A stretch of 64,000 bases of DNA. Origin: Labia minor (lineage: Eukaryota; Arthropoda; Insecta; Dermaptera; Spongiphoridae). The translations under genes and the position numbers were made by a program. Every line of letters starts with the position of its first letter. Within the stretch, counting starts at the first letter, position 1. The notes under the pieces were generated by a model that worked only from the letters and a program-made list of their open reading frames with translations, was not told the DNA's origin and made no database searches. This document shows positions 45,086 to 55,966 of this stretch, piece after piece. Where the stretch lies: positions 7,551,580 through 7,615,579 of the forward strand of contig OY720344.1 in the NCBI GenBank assembly GCA_963082975.1. The letters run 5' to 3'.

Positions 45086-45885
45086 AAATTATTATTTTCC
45101 ATTTCAATCGGTAGTACATACAAACTCTTTAAAAGTTTTTCTATATAATATTTTTAATGGTTTACTTGCTGGTTTACATTCATTACAAATTAATAATCAA
45201 ATCCATCTATATCTATCCTAATATAATTAATTTTAAAATTACTTTATTAAATTGAATCATCCACAGTAATCTTTAAATTTACATTATTATTATATCACTA
45301 AACGAAACCGTTGCAAACGGTGTTTGCAATTTAAGTTTAAAATGAATTTGTAAGTAACTTCATAATGTTACAGACATCATATATATACAAACATTTGACG
45401 GAAATGATACTTATAGATTATACAATCAAAGTTTTGTATTATGAACAACAAAATTCAATCAATCATTTTTTTATACAAATTAATATAGTTTCTACTATTA
45501 AAATCTTTATGATGTTTTTCTTGTTAGGTTTTATTTTCTTATAATTTAACTAAAACATTAATATTATTATTACTATCATTATTTATTTATTTATTTCGGT
45601 AAATAAGCAGAAAAAAAAAATAATATTCTATTTTACTCACCATTGAATGATTATGTTTTTCATTTATTTTTTTTTTTTAAAAAAAAACTAGATCTTATAT
45701 TGGATGAAAAATTACAATTTTAATTCCAATTAATAAAACAAATCGACATTTTTCATTCTCTCCCCTTTTTCTTCGTTACTTCTGACTTTGACTTGTCATT
45801 ATAATAAGCAAATCTTTCTTTTCATATAATATTTTCGGATAATTTGATATTATAATTTCAGTGGAATTCTTTTCATCGTTTGATT
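45086..45885. other. AT-rich noncoding DNA
   Basis: Includes a perfect 8-bp hairpin, TTGCAAAC-GGT-GTTTGCAA, near 45312-45330. The 35-bp stretch 45346-45380 is shared with 25603-25637. Otherwise A/T sequence. Confidence 0.4.
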
Positions 45886-46145
45886 CAATTTTCACTGGTT
45901 ATTAACGAGACCCTAAGAAAAAGGGCTTTTAAAAGTGGAAGTAACCGGCACCACTTGGTGTGCCCTTAATGTCTCCGCGCCCTTTCCAACCCGGCTGGCT
46001 CCTTCATCGCCCGCGCACCCCTTTTTTTTTTTTCTTTTTACACCCCGAATTAAGTAAAGAAAACGTTTCAAGCTCATTTGATTGTATGTAGAGCACATGT
46101 CAGTCAGTCTGTTTGTCTGTTTGTCTGGCCTTAACCAACTGTTAG
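45886..46145. promoter_or_regulatory. GC-balanced island
   Basis: Contains the near-palindrome GGCACCACTTGGTGTGCC, then CCGCGCCC, GGCTGGCTCC and GCCCGCGCACCCC, a T-tract, and TCTGTTTGTCTGTTTGTCTG. Candidate regulatory DNA. The minus frame at 45913-46098 has no recognisable motif. Confidence 0.25.
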
Positions 46146-47179
46146 ATTCCCTTCACCAAACAAAACCCACCCAAAAAAAAAAATAAAAAAAGAATGTTTT
46201 TATTATTATTATTTATTTTATTTTTTACATTTAAAACGAGAGTGATGGGATGGGAGAATGTTTTATCGTGTGTAAAATTTAATTTTAAATTGTACCATGA
46301 ATATTCAAAAATTATGTATATATGTATGTGATGAATGTATTCGGTTAAATGGCCTCTAAGTGAAAGAGATTATCGGCTGCTGGGTCTGCCTCTGGGGTGG
46401 AAGGGTATTTATTATTCGCTTTAACAAAAAAAAAAAAAAAGTGATTTATGTGAAAATATCATCTGGAACTCTCAAATGGCTTTTATAAAAAACCCTCCAC
46501 AGTTAAGTAGGTACATTTTATAGAAATTATATTTCATTTAGAAAACATTAAAAATGAAAGCCATGTAAGATTAAGGGGAGGACAATCAAAATATCAACAT
46601 ACATGATAATCAAAATAATTATATTATATTGTACTATGGAAAGTGCCTTATTAACTTCAACAAATATGTATGTATACTATGTATATTATAATAAAAAATA
46701 TAATAATCCTCTACTAAATTATAAATATAAATATATATTTATATATATAATTCATATATAATATATTTATTTATTTAACTCTTCAAACTTTTAATTGGCA
46801 AGATGGAAATTCATAAATATAAAAAATATCCATACTTCATCTTTATAATACACTTTTAAAAGAAACTCAATTTGTAAAATACATATAACATTTTTCAAGT
46901 TTTTTTTTAAATAAACCTTTTAAGGAAATCCTGTTCTTTTTTAATAATAATATATTCAAATTATTTATTTATTTTTTTATCATAGAAAATGAGTTATTTA
47001 AAAAAAAATTAAAATTTTTTGAAATGAAATATTAGTATAAAAAAAAATCACACTGTTTGGCATATTCTAAACAATTTTTTTTTTTTATTATTATTATTAT
47101 TTTTATTTATTTTATATAGCACCTGGAACACCGAACTATCGCTCAATTTATTATTATAAACTTTAAAAATTTTACAATT
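46146..47179. other. AT-rich noncoding DNA
   Basis: One mixed patch at 46330-46410 (CGGTTAAATGGCCTC, TCTGCCTCTGGGGTGG). The rest is A/T and homopolymer. No gene. Confidence 0.5.
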
Positions 47180-47324
47180 TGTTAACAATTGTTAAATGAG
47201 TTTTCTCAAAATGACCCATCAAAAATTTGTTTCCTAAAATGGTACAAATCAATTAAAATAACTTGATTTTCATTTCAAGATGAAAAATAAATTCCAATTT
47301 ACTTGATAAAATATTTGATCCTAT

Positions 47325-47372
<48 letters not shown>

Positions 47373-47696
47373 ATAATTAGATGTGGCTTCAGTTTATATT
47401 TTTCAAAGTAGCAATAGCTTATAGACTGTTTTAACCAAGGGTTACTACTGATAATAATATAAATTCTGAAATTATATTGACACCTGTACTTTTCTATATT
47501 TTAATTAAGAAAGGATTAAGAGATTTTATTTTATTTTAATAATCAAATATCATTTATATATAATTTATAATTTAATCTAAAAAACATTTTAAATAATAAT
47601 ATATAATTTATTTAATATTATTAGGTCAAATTTAATCAACTATTTAATTGAAATTCCTTCCTTTATAATTGTTATGTTGCTAACTTCATGAATAAT
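47180..47696 (-). repeat. Dispersed AT-rich repeat Q, copy 2
   Basis: Reverse-oriented copy of 10362-10905 with an expanded (TA)n tract of about 20 units at 47328-47366 in place of the short one in copy 1. Confidence 0.65.
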
Positions 47697-47762
47697 ACAA
47701 AACAAAATTTGCTGCTTATTTGTAGTTTATTTTATTAACTTATTAAAAAATTACTTTCTCAT

Positions 47763-47877
47763 CCCCCCCCCCCCCCAATTGATTAATTTAAATTTGTTTC
47801 AAAGAGATAAATTTGAATAGTCAATTGAATAGAAGATAATCTATTAACGGTTGTGGAAATGGTGTGGGGGGGGGGGG
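47763..47877. repeat. C14 tract and G12 tract in inverted arrangement
   Basis: C14 at 47763-47776 and G12 at 47866-47877 are separated by about 90 bp of A/T-rich DNA. They are mutually complementary homopolymers, so they could pair as a stem. Either strand could also form a G-quadruplex or i-motif-like structure. Confidence 0.8.
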
Positions 47878-47887
47878 TATATGTCTT

Positions 47888-48360
47888 TATTTTATTGATA
47901 AAGAGATAATTTTGAAATCCTTAAAAAAATGACTGGCAATTTATATCTTTCGGATGTTGATTTAGTCGAAATGAACAATACAGGCGTTAATCCTGGCAGC
48001 AGTGTGAACGAACCTTTTCGACTTGCGACTATTACCTGGCCTGATGATATTCTATTGCATCGATCGATCGCTCCACCAAGATAGTTCAACTGGATTGGGA
48101 CAGACGGACCATCAACCCGTACTACTAAGTCGATAAATTATTTTTTCGAGATCGAATAAAGTAGCAATGACACATTTAAAAGAGCTTGTAATTTCTTTTG
48201 AAACGAATCCTATTCGGGGTATTGAATAGAAAGAGAGAGAACGGATGAATCGTCGTCGCTACCGCCCCTCGTCTATCCATCCACATCCCTTGCCATTCTC
48301 AAACCAACCCCCCCACCCCTCTCCCTCTCCCATTTGCCTTTTCTCTCTCTCTTATTACTC
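47888..48360. promoter_or_regulatory. GC-balanced island
   Basis: 47925-48130 is a mixed block with GGCGTTAATCCTGG, GCAGTGTGAACG, CATCGATCGATCGC and GGGACAGACGGACC. 48240-48360 is CT/C-rich. The 65-codon minus frame (47892-48089) and the 84-codon plus frame (48245-48499) have no domains; the latter is proline/serine-rich from CT repeats. Confidence 0.25.
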
Positions 48361-48892
48361 TCTTTTTCCATATAAAATCAATGCAAAATTTAATCGTCCG
48401 GAATTAAATTCGTATTCAAATTTTGTATTTTTTTTTTTTTATATTCATTCAAAGAAAGAAAAATATGTCAATATTAAAAGATCAGATTTTATGAGTTAAC
48501 TAAAAAAAAAAAAAAAAAAAAAAATTGTGATAAAGTTAAAATATCAGTATGATTGCTGGAATGGATTTTTATATGACTATCGTTTAATTTTATATTTATG
48601 ATTATTAAGTAATATTATGAGAGCAATTCAATATTCTCTATTAAAATCAAAATTATATTTTAAATAAAATAATATTTTTTAATGACAATATCAATTCTAG
48701 AATGATAATTTATTATATATAAATATATATATTACATAAATATATTTATTTATTTATTTTATTGTGATTGAATGTAAAATTTTTAAAAATAATTGAAATA
48801 ATTTGAAAATAATTATTAAATTTATTTTTGATTATATTCGTTAAGATTGAATTGAAATTTATTATTAAAATAAAAAGAAAAAATCAAGAAAA
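48361..48892. other. AT-rich noncoding DNA
   Basis: T- and A-tracts (notably 48502-48524) and A/T sequence. No gene. Confidence 0.5.
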
Positions 48893-48924
48893 TTGCAAAA
48901 TTGCAAAATTGCAAAATTGCAAAA
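48893..48924. repeat. (TTGCAAAA)4 minisatellite
   Basis: Four exact tandem copies of an 8-bp unit. Each unit contains TTGCAA, a C/EBP-like half-site palindrome. Confidence 0.9.
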
Positions 48925-49448
48925 TCTTTTCAATGGTTATCTAATTTACCTTGTCAACCAACAAGTTTCAATATGTAATTATTTTGGAACCCCATACCCC
49001 GTATACTTTGCTTTTGCCTGCCTCTAAACAAGTGGGAATCTCTGCAGAATAGCCTCCTACCTTGTCCCTCCGTCTAGTCATCTGACATCCGCTTATTCAT
49101 TTATCTAAATAAATATATTATCATTAGGATACATACAATTCAACCGACGAACCTATTTATTCCTCCTTAATAATTTTTTTTTATTCAAATATTCAACCCT
49201 CATTTTACTCCCTGCTTTATTCATTTACACGCAATTATTTTCCTATAAAAATGAACTGGACAATTGGCCTATTATTCACCAATTTTAAAATTTTTATTTA
49301 AAAATAAAAATATGTATATGATAAAAAAAATATATATTTTATATGAATATAATGAATGAATGATTGAATGGACTTTTCACACCAATAGCTATAATTTTAA
49401 ATAAAGATTTCTATTCTTTATTAATCACAAAACAAACAAATAAATAAA
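48925..49448. other. Noncoding DNA, partly GC-balanced
   Basis: 48940-49100 is a mixed patch with CCCCATACCCCGTATACTTT and CCTTGTCCCTCCGTC. The remainder is A/T with AAAT repeats that form the target of the SINE. Confidence 0.35.
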
Positions 49449-49711
49449 TAAAAAAAAACTCTGACTTTGTACGTCCTACTATCAAGCCGGTTATATCAAT
49501 GAGGTGTCCTATGATCAGTAGAACGGGTCCTCTCAACCTTTACCTTGATTTTCTTGAACAGAGGCGATATCAAGTAGCTTTTCCCTGATGTTGTTCCCGG
49601 AGGCTAGGTTGACTCCAGTTAGGGAAATTCTCCCTTGCCAGGCCAGGGACATGAACCCGGGACCATGTGAATGTGAGGCAGGTTCGCTACCCACACACCC
49701 AATGGCGCCAT
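49449..49711 (-). mobile_element. tRNA-derived SINE
   Basis: Reverse-strand copy of the element at 59143-59435. The head GGCGCCATTGGGTGTGTGGG is at 49709, and a B-box-like GGTTCATGTCC lies inside. The tail CAGAGTTTTTTTT is at the low-coordinate end. CAAATAAATAAA at 49437-49448 and 49712-49723 forms the probable target duplication, although in low-complexity DNA. Confidence 0.8.
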
Positions 49712-49723
49712 CAAATAAATAAA

Positions 49724-50078
49724 TTAATTATAATAATTTCAAAATGGATTTCTATATTCTTTGATTTATATTTTTTATAAATAATATATATATATATATA
49801 TATTTTCAAAATTATTAAATACAAATTTCAAATTGTATATTTATTATTGTTTTATTTAAGTATATAAAATTATTTAATTTTAATTCTGTTTTTTCTACCT
49901 TACATACATTTTATTTTTCCTCTATCTCTGTTTTCCATTCGCCAATTCGTATTCGCACGTCCGCCCAATGACTTATTTCCCTAAAGATGAATTTTCAAAC
50001 CGCCGTCGATGGTGTTAACAGGAGACAGGGTCGTAGGATGAAAATTGGGGCTCACATCCCCTTCTAATACATAAAAAC

Positions 50079-50122
<44 letters not shown>

Positions 50123-50853
50123 ACACACAGATAAAAGCATATACTGCTAATATAATTTCATTTTATATATATATATATATGGTTATATAAATAAAAATAA
50201 ATAAATACAAGTGAAAAAGAGAAAATATTAAATCGAAAAATCGACAATCACATTATGAAAAATCATATTCGCACAAATTCATATGAATATAATTATTTAT
50301 ATTTCATGGCAAGGTAGAAATAAATTCGATTTATAATGGAAGTGGAAAGAAAAAAAAATAAAGAAATCTGAATTAGATTTTCTATCAAAAAAAGAAAAAA
50401 AATCAACGATTTAGGAATATTTTTTAATGTGAATCCCTTCCATAAAATGAGTAGTAAGTGTGATTGGTGTGATTTTCTTTAATTTTTATTTTATTTTTCA
50501 TTTTATGTTCACATTTGATGTGACTGAATCTCAACTCTACTTTTTAGTCACAAACTTTTCATATTATTCTTTCAAATATAATTGTGTTGTTCATTAAAAA
50601 TAATTATCGAGTATAATTTCAAATGAAATGATCCAAGACAAAGATTAAAAGTTGATAAAGTATAAGTATATAAACTTAAATCTTCATTCATTGTTCATTA
50701 CATGTGTTTAATCTTAAATTTTAAATTCCTTACGTTTATTTATTTATTATTTAATATAATTTTTATATCTATAAAATATAGTAAAATTATAAGTAAAATT
50801 TTAATATAAATAAAATAAAAAAAAAACAAATTTAGCATCTTATTTATATATTA
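49724..50853. other. AT-rich noncoding DNA with TA microsatellites
   Basis: (TA)n lies at 49786-49802, 50081-50119 and 50165-50180. A GC-balanced patch at 49930-50065 contains CACGTCCGCCCAATG (CCAAT-type) and AACCGCCGTCGATGG. No gene. Confidence 0.4.
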
Positions 50854-51412
50854 TTTTTACTATCTTGCCAGAGACATTTTTGATGTCGAGCTTTTGATGT
50901 TTTTATACGTTTTGAAGGCCCCTGAGTCATTTTCACTAAGGTTGAGAAAAATGTATGTGTGTGTGTGTGTGTCTATGTAGACAAGATTTGCCAAAACAGT
51001 TTGACCTAAAATAATGAAATTTGGTACATTATTCAAAATTCGTAGTTTTCTATCAAATTTTGAAAAATGTAGCTCATTCAGAAGGAGACCATTACCTACC
51101 ACGTTTTCATTTTTTTCATCTAAACTGCCCGTAAAAATAAAGATATATGTCTGATAGTTTTTCACATGATTAAAAATTGTATAAAACTGCTATATATAGA
51201 ATTTCAGCATGATTGAATCGTAGGAATTAATTTTTTAACACATTGACTGCCAATCACTCGCCAGCATGTGACGTGGTGTCATTAACAAAGAGCCAAACAC
51301 GCGCTGGTTGAATAAATTAATTAATAATTAATTAAATTTATTTTAAATATAATATATGTTGATTAATCCAATTCAAATTTGCGAGATAGTCGAGTGGAGA
51401 CACTCCAGCTAA
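50854..51412 (+). mobile_element. Helentron-like non-autonomous element
   Basis: The 5' TTTTTACTATCTTGCCAGAG is followed by a (TG)n tract at 50955-50972 and the conserved body. The 3' end GCGAGATAGTCGAGTGGAGA then CACTCCAGCTAA is followed by T. The TGGAG-ACA-CTCCA hairpin lies 5 bases before the CTAA end. The minus-strand frame of 101 codons at 50860-51165 is an accidental reading of the repeat; shorter equivalents occur in sister copies. Confidence 0.8.
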
Positions 51413-51889
51413 TTTTTTTATATCTTGAAGTTTTTTGAAAATTAGAGTAGAAAAATTAGAGTTTTTTTTATTAAGGATATTATATAAAAACTATTTTTTT
51501 TACTAAGAAATATTTATATTTTTGGATATAAAAAAATAATAAAAAAAAAAAAATAAGATAAATGAATAATTTTTCTGGGGAAGAATTTCATATAAAATAT
51601 ATTTCATATATCTATGGCATTGTTATGGAAAAAAATAAGAAAAAGTAATGGTTCAAAAAAAAAAAAAAAAAGAATGAAAAAAATGAGAAAGAAAATCCTA
51701 GGAAATCAATAAAACGTAAAGCTCTCAAATAGACGCGCTTCTCTATCTCTATCTCTCTTTCTCTCTGTGTGTGTCTCTTTCTTTCTTTGGATTTTTTTTT
51801 AAATTTGGTTTTTTATGTTTTTTTTTTTTAAAATTTACTTCTTGTTTTTAATAATTATTATTTTTTGTTAGATATCTTATAGTATAAAT
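51413..51889. other. A/T homopolymers and CT tract
   Basis: A-tracts near 51542-51552 and 51654-51672. (CT)n/(TG)n at 51740-51785. No gene. Confidence 0.5.
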
Positions 51890-52500
51890 GTATCGATAGC
51901 CTCTCTCGGTTAGTGGATTCTCTTAAACCACGAAGAGTGTACGTGTATGTAGGTGGGTAGGTGGTGGGGGGGGGGGTGAGAGATCTATTTGTCTGTCTCA
52001 CATGTGATCCCGGGCTCGGCTTCCAAAGATGTCAGCCATTATTGGCAAGAGCAGGGACAAGGGAACTGGGTTGCCATGGTGACTGAATCAAGGGGTGCGG
52101 CACATATGGGTGGAACGGAAGAAATCCACCCACCCTTCTCGTTCTCATCAACCCACATGAATTCTTACTATCCCCTGGATTCAGCCAGACAACGCAATGG
52201 AGGGATTGACAGAGTGGCCAGGGGGAGGGCAACAATCCGCAAAAATCAAATAATTGACGACGTATCGAAAATAAATTATCTACTATATCTGTACATCTAT
52301 ATCTCTAGCTAAAGCTAGCTAGCTATCCATGTATATATATCTATATATATCTATATATATATAGATATATATAGAAAGGAATCGAATTTGATTTGAGAGC
52401 CCGTTTCGAATAATAAAGCAACTGGTTACGTATTCCGGACAAAACTCGCGTGGGTGAGGGGTTGAAGAGTGGAAAGGGGTGGCAGGCTTTTGCTAGCGAG
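51890..52500. promoter_or_regulatory. GC-balanced island with X-box-like word and G11 tract
   Basis: G11 lies at 51966-51976. The block 51990-52260 contains GATCCCGGGCTCGG and GTTGCCATGGTGAC (RFX X-box with one mismatch, about 52069-52082). Overlapping open frames exist on both strands (plus 51989-52312, 107 codons; minus 52032-52235) without recognisable motifs. 52300-52372 is a TA/TC microsatellite with GCTAGCTAGCT. 52390-52500 is mixed again. Coding use cannot be excluded but is unsupported. Confidence 0.3.
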
Positions 52501-52909
52501 ATATTTAATTTTGTCTGTTATTTTTATAGTTGAGACATGGCAAAAATTCCAATCGAAAATTCAAAATGAAATGAATTGAGAATGATGTAGACGGGGTGGG
52601 GGGGGGGGGGGAGATGTTAAATTTTTATCACAGATCACACACAAAATGAAATAAATTAAGTTTATTGAAATCTTTTATATATATATATATATATTACGAT
52701 TATAGTTAATTAAAACAAAAAACAAAAACATTAAATTTAATAATAAAATTAATATTATTTTTTTTTTTTTGTTTTTCAATAAAAAATATATATTTTATAT
52801 AATTAAATAAATAAGATGATATTTATTTTTAAGAATTACTATTAAAGTAGAAAAATATTTAATATAATTTTATCAAAAAGGGTTAAGCAAAGAAAAAAAA
52901 AACTAACGA
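52501..52909. other. AT-rich DNA with G14 tract and TA microsatellite
   Basis: G14 at 52598-52611 and (TA)n at 52676-52694. The rest is A/T. Confidence 0.6.
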
Positions 52910-53350
52910 AAATTTTAGTCTTGAACAGCCGGTCTATAGACTAAATAAAAAATAGGGTAGCCTAACGAGTCAATGAAAAATTATATGCATATATGCAAAA
53001 CGAAAAAAAACCCTTCCTGGTTAAGAAAAGCTTTTTCTATAGAGGGTTGACGTTTTTTAAAGGAAGGGAGAGAGGGGAAGGTAGGGGGGATGGGATTGAA
53101 TACAGGTGATCAGACGCACTCAGGTAGATGTATTCAAACGAGATGCAGATCATCTTTCAGACTCTCTCCCTTTTCCAATCATTTTATATTTATTATAACG
53201 GTCGTCCTCTATGCCTATATCATCCCCGGGGGCGCATGCTGACGATTTTAATATTTTATCGGGGCGATTTCACCCGAGTGTGTGCTGAGAGGGCGCGGAA
53301 CATAATTTGTCTTCTCCAAGCTAATGCAAAATGTAAAGAAATTGGCTGAT
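52910..53350. promoter_or_regulatory. GC-balanced island
   Basis: Contains CATATATGCAAAACG, a GGGAGAGAGGGGAAGG tract, CCCCGGGGGCGCATGCTGAC, TCGGGGCGATTTCACCCG and GCTAATGCAAAATG (Oct-like). The 73-codon plus frame at 53128-53349 has no known motif. Candidate regulatory block. Confidence 0.3.
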
Positions 53351-53610
53351 ATTCTGGAATATTATAGAGAAAAAGAAAATAGAGGTGCTAGTGAAAGAGA
53401 GGAAATAAATAAAAAAAATACACAAAAAAGGATGACAATTGAATTCGCGCCCGAAAATGACAGAGCACCTAATAAATAAATCAACCAATTGTTTTAAACA
53501 AATCTTCTCTCTCTCTCTCTATTTGTTATTATTTTGTTTTTTGTTTTCAATTTGATCTTATAATTAATTCAAATTTTTATTAAAAGTAAAAAGAATATAT
53601 ATAGAACTTA

Positions 53611-53812
53611 TACGATGACAGGTCAATAGGTCCGTGAATTTTAGCCCCTAGTTACTATTCCTTGTTTCTAAACATGAAGAAATGGCTCTTTGTAAATGAA
53701 ATCATCTTACAAATAAATATTTATTTTGATGTCCTCGACAAATCTTATTTTTTGGAATGGATAAAAATATTGGAGAAATGTGTTTCATTCCAAAAGTCAT
53801 GGACGGATATAA
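53611..53812 (+). mobile_element. Mariner deletion derivative (left end plus transposase tail)
   Basis: TACGATGACAGGTCAATAGG-TCCGTGAATTT is a mariner-type terminal repeat of the ACAGGTCAATAAGTCCGTG kind. After about 60 bp, a C-terminal-like reading VLDKSYFLEWIKILEKCVSF appears (about 53729-53790), resembling the KSYF-x-x-GI-x-KLE-x-RW-x-KC end of mariner transposases. CATGGACGGATATAAT may be a decayed right terminal repeat. It is about 200 bp and non-functional. A third mariner subfamily in the window. Confidence 0.5.
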
Positions 53813-53896
53813 TAGTAATATATCATTCAAATTAAATTTAATATTTTAACTGGTAAATCAAATTGAATTGATTGAATTTAATCAAAAAAAAATTTG

Positions 53897-54533
53897 TTTT
53901 TTACTATCTCGGCAGAGATAGTATTGCGATCACGAAAATGTGATTTTGAGATTTTGAAGTTTTTATACATTTTGAATGTTCCTGAATCATTTTCACTAAG
54001 GTTGAGAAAAATGTCTCTCTGTGTGTGTATGTATGTGTGTATGAGTGGGTGTGTATGAGTGTATGTATGTAACCAAGATTACGCAAAAACGGTTTAAGCT
54101 AGAATCATGAAATTTGGTACATGGGCATTATTCAAAATTCATAGTTTTCTATCAACTTTGGAGAAATGTAGCTCAACCGGAAGAGGGTAATTACCTTCAA
54201 CACTTTCATTTTTCCCCCCTCTAAAGTGACCGTAAAAATCAAGATATATGTTTGATAATTTTTCTTATGATTAAAAATTGTATAAAACTGCTATATATAG
54301 AATTTCAGCTTGATTGAATCGCTGAATGTACCAGAATTAATTTTTTAACACTGCAAATTTCACGCGCTAACACGTGACGTGGTTTCATCAACAAAGAGCC
54401 AAACATACGCTGGTTTAATAAATATTATTGATTAATTTTAATTAATAATTTAATTAATTTAATTTAATTTAAATTAATATATGTTATTTAATCCAATTCA
54501 AATTTGCGAGATAGTCGAGTCGAGACACTCCAG
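53897..54533 (+). mobile_element. Helentron-like non-autonomous element, longest copy
   Basis: The 5' palindromic ACTATCTCGGCAGAGATAGT (53903-53922) is followed by GATTTTGAGATTTTGAAGTT, a TG/TATG microsatellite (54018-54070), the shared body with AACACGTGACGTGG, and GCGAGATAGTCGAGTCGAGA then CACTCCAG. The full order of 5' palindrome, microsatellite, body, inverted short repeat and terminal hairpin is best seen here. No protein. Confidence 0.8.
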
Positions 54534-54784
54534 ATTTTTTTAATTTATGTTTAATTTGATTTCTATTTTTTATTATACTACACATTATAACTATAGAAAC
54601 TCTCTCTTAAATTTAATTTTTAATTTAATTGTAAGATATGAATAATTAAAATGAATTCATTTATTTATTTTTTTTTTCTAATATTTTTCTATACCTATGT
54701 GGATATAATAAGTATAACATGTAAATACGAAATAAGTGAAATGAAATGAAATAAAAAGTAAAATATTTCTCGTAAATACGAGTC
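54534..54784. other. AT-rich noncoding DNA
   Basis: A/T sequence. Nothing recognised. Confidence 0.5.
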
Positions 54785-55200
54785 CTCATGTTGGGTTGAT
54801 GAATTGGCGACTGTCGTGGCTGTCTGTATTTTCCAAATTAAATTTGAATATTGGTTGAATAGGTGACTTGTGTCTTGGCGAGTGACACAAAAGGACCATA
54901 ACGACTAACACAAAGGCAATACAATCATCCCCCTCGATTCTTATGTAAAATAGTCGTGCGTTTACCTGATCACCCCTCTTGACTCGCAACCCTTTCGTTT
55001 TCTGTCCCGGGACGTTTCGCGGGTACTGATTTATAGGCATAGGCATAGGCATCCTGTCTGTCTCTGTTTGTCTGTCCCTTGCAGGTAGGATTGCTTTTGA
55101 ATATTCACGAGTAACCCTTTCTTTCTCCCCATCTTCCACCCCTACCTACCCCACCCGTTTATTTTTTATTTTTTTTTTTTTTGCCCTAACCGAACGTCCC
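54785..55200. promoter_or_regulatory. GC-balanced island
   Basis: Contains TTGGCGAGTGACACAAAAGG, GTCCCGGGACGTTTCGCGGG, three tandem AGGCAT units (about 55038-55055) and TTGAATATTCACGAGTAA. The 117-codon minus frame at 54786-55139 spans it but shows no domain. Confidence 0.3.
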
Positions 55201-55208
55201 GGATGGGG

Positions 55209-55323
55209 TTTTTATATCGTGCCGGAGTATCGTTCAGTTTTTCATTGGATTTCAACATGTATGGTCATACAGTGACAGACACACTGACAACAAACATCAT
55301 CTCTCGGAAATGTTCATTTGGTT
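55209..55323 (+). promoter_or_regulatory. Possible TATA/initiator core and short first exon
   Basis: TTTTTATATC (55209-55218) lies 20-27 bp before a perfect initiator, TCAGTT (A at 55236). Twenty bases downstream an ATG (about 55257) opens MYGHTVTDTLTTNIISRKCS, running to TTTG|GTTAAGT, a fair splice-donor match near 55321. Spacing is slightly short for a TATA box and the peptide is not recognised. Weak but coherent. Confidence 0.2.
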
Positions 55324-55966
55324 AAGTATTACTTTACAAGTTTTTTTTTTAATTTTTATTCTTTTCTAATTTCTCTCAATCAGTTCATTTTATCAAATAA
55401 ACCCACGATTCAATTCAAATTAACATGTAAAATAAGTTTTCTTTTTTTTTTTTTACTTTTTAATTTTTAATTAATTTATACTTTTTTTTACAAGATAAAA
55501 TTAATAATTTCTATAATATAATATAATATCTCTATTTTTCTTTATTCAATATATTTTTAATTCACAATTAAATTATTTCTAATATTTTAAATATTTTTTT
55601 AAGGTAAATATTTATAATGTATATATAAATCTAAAACCATGGATGTATCACAAACTACTTATATATTATAATGAAAAACATTATAATTTTTCTCAATTCT
55701 TAAAATGTAAGTTTTTTCTTTTTCTTTTTTTCATTTTTCAATATAGTGTCTATATTAATTTTAGATTTTAATTAATCATTATTTGACTGTTATTTTTATT
55801 TACTTATTTAATTTAAATATAATAACTAATAGATTATTTTAATTACTTATATTTTTTTAATTTCTTTCCATTTTACATGTTGATTTCATAAATAGTATAC
55901 AATATATTAGGTATATTGAAACGATTTTTAAAACAAAATCTTCAACAGTAGATTTTAATACATATA
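55324..55966. other. AT-rich noncoding DNA
   Basis: T-tracts and A/T sequence. Nothing recognised. Confidence 0.5.

Noticed and set aside
48893..48924. CRISPR-like regular repeat
   Set aside because: The repeat unit is only 8 bp with no spacers, and the genome is clearly eukaryotic. It is a minisatellite.
50860..51165. 101-codon minus-strand frame
   Set aside because: It lies inside a Helentron-like repeat. Sister copies at 28802-28987 and 53904-54086 show shorter, differently broken frames, so it is an accidental reading of repeat DNA.
51989..52312. 107-codon plus frame and 67-codon minus frame in a GC-balanced island
   Set aside because: Both strands are open over the same DNA, no motif is recognised, and the plus frame ends in a TA/TC microsatellite. 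Not strong enough to call a gene.
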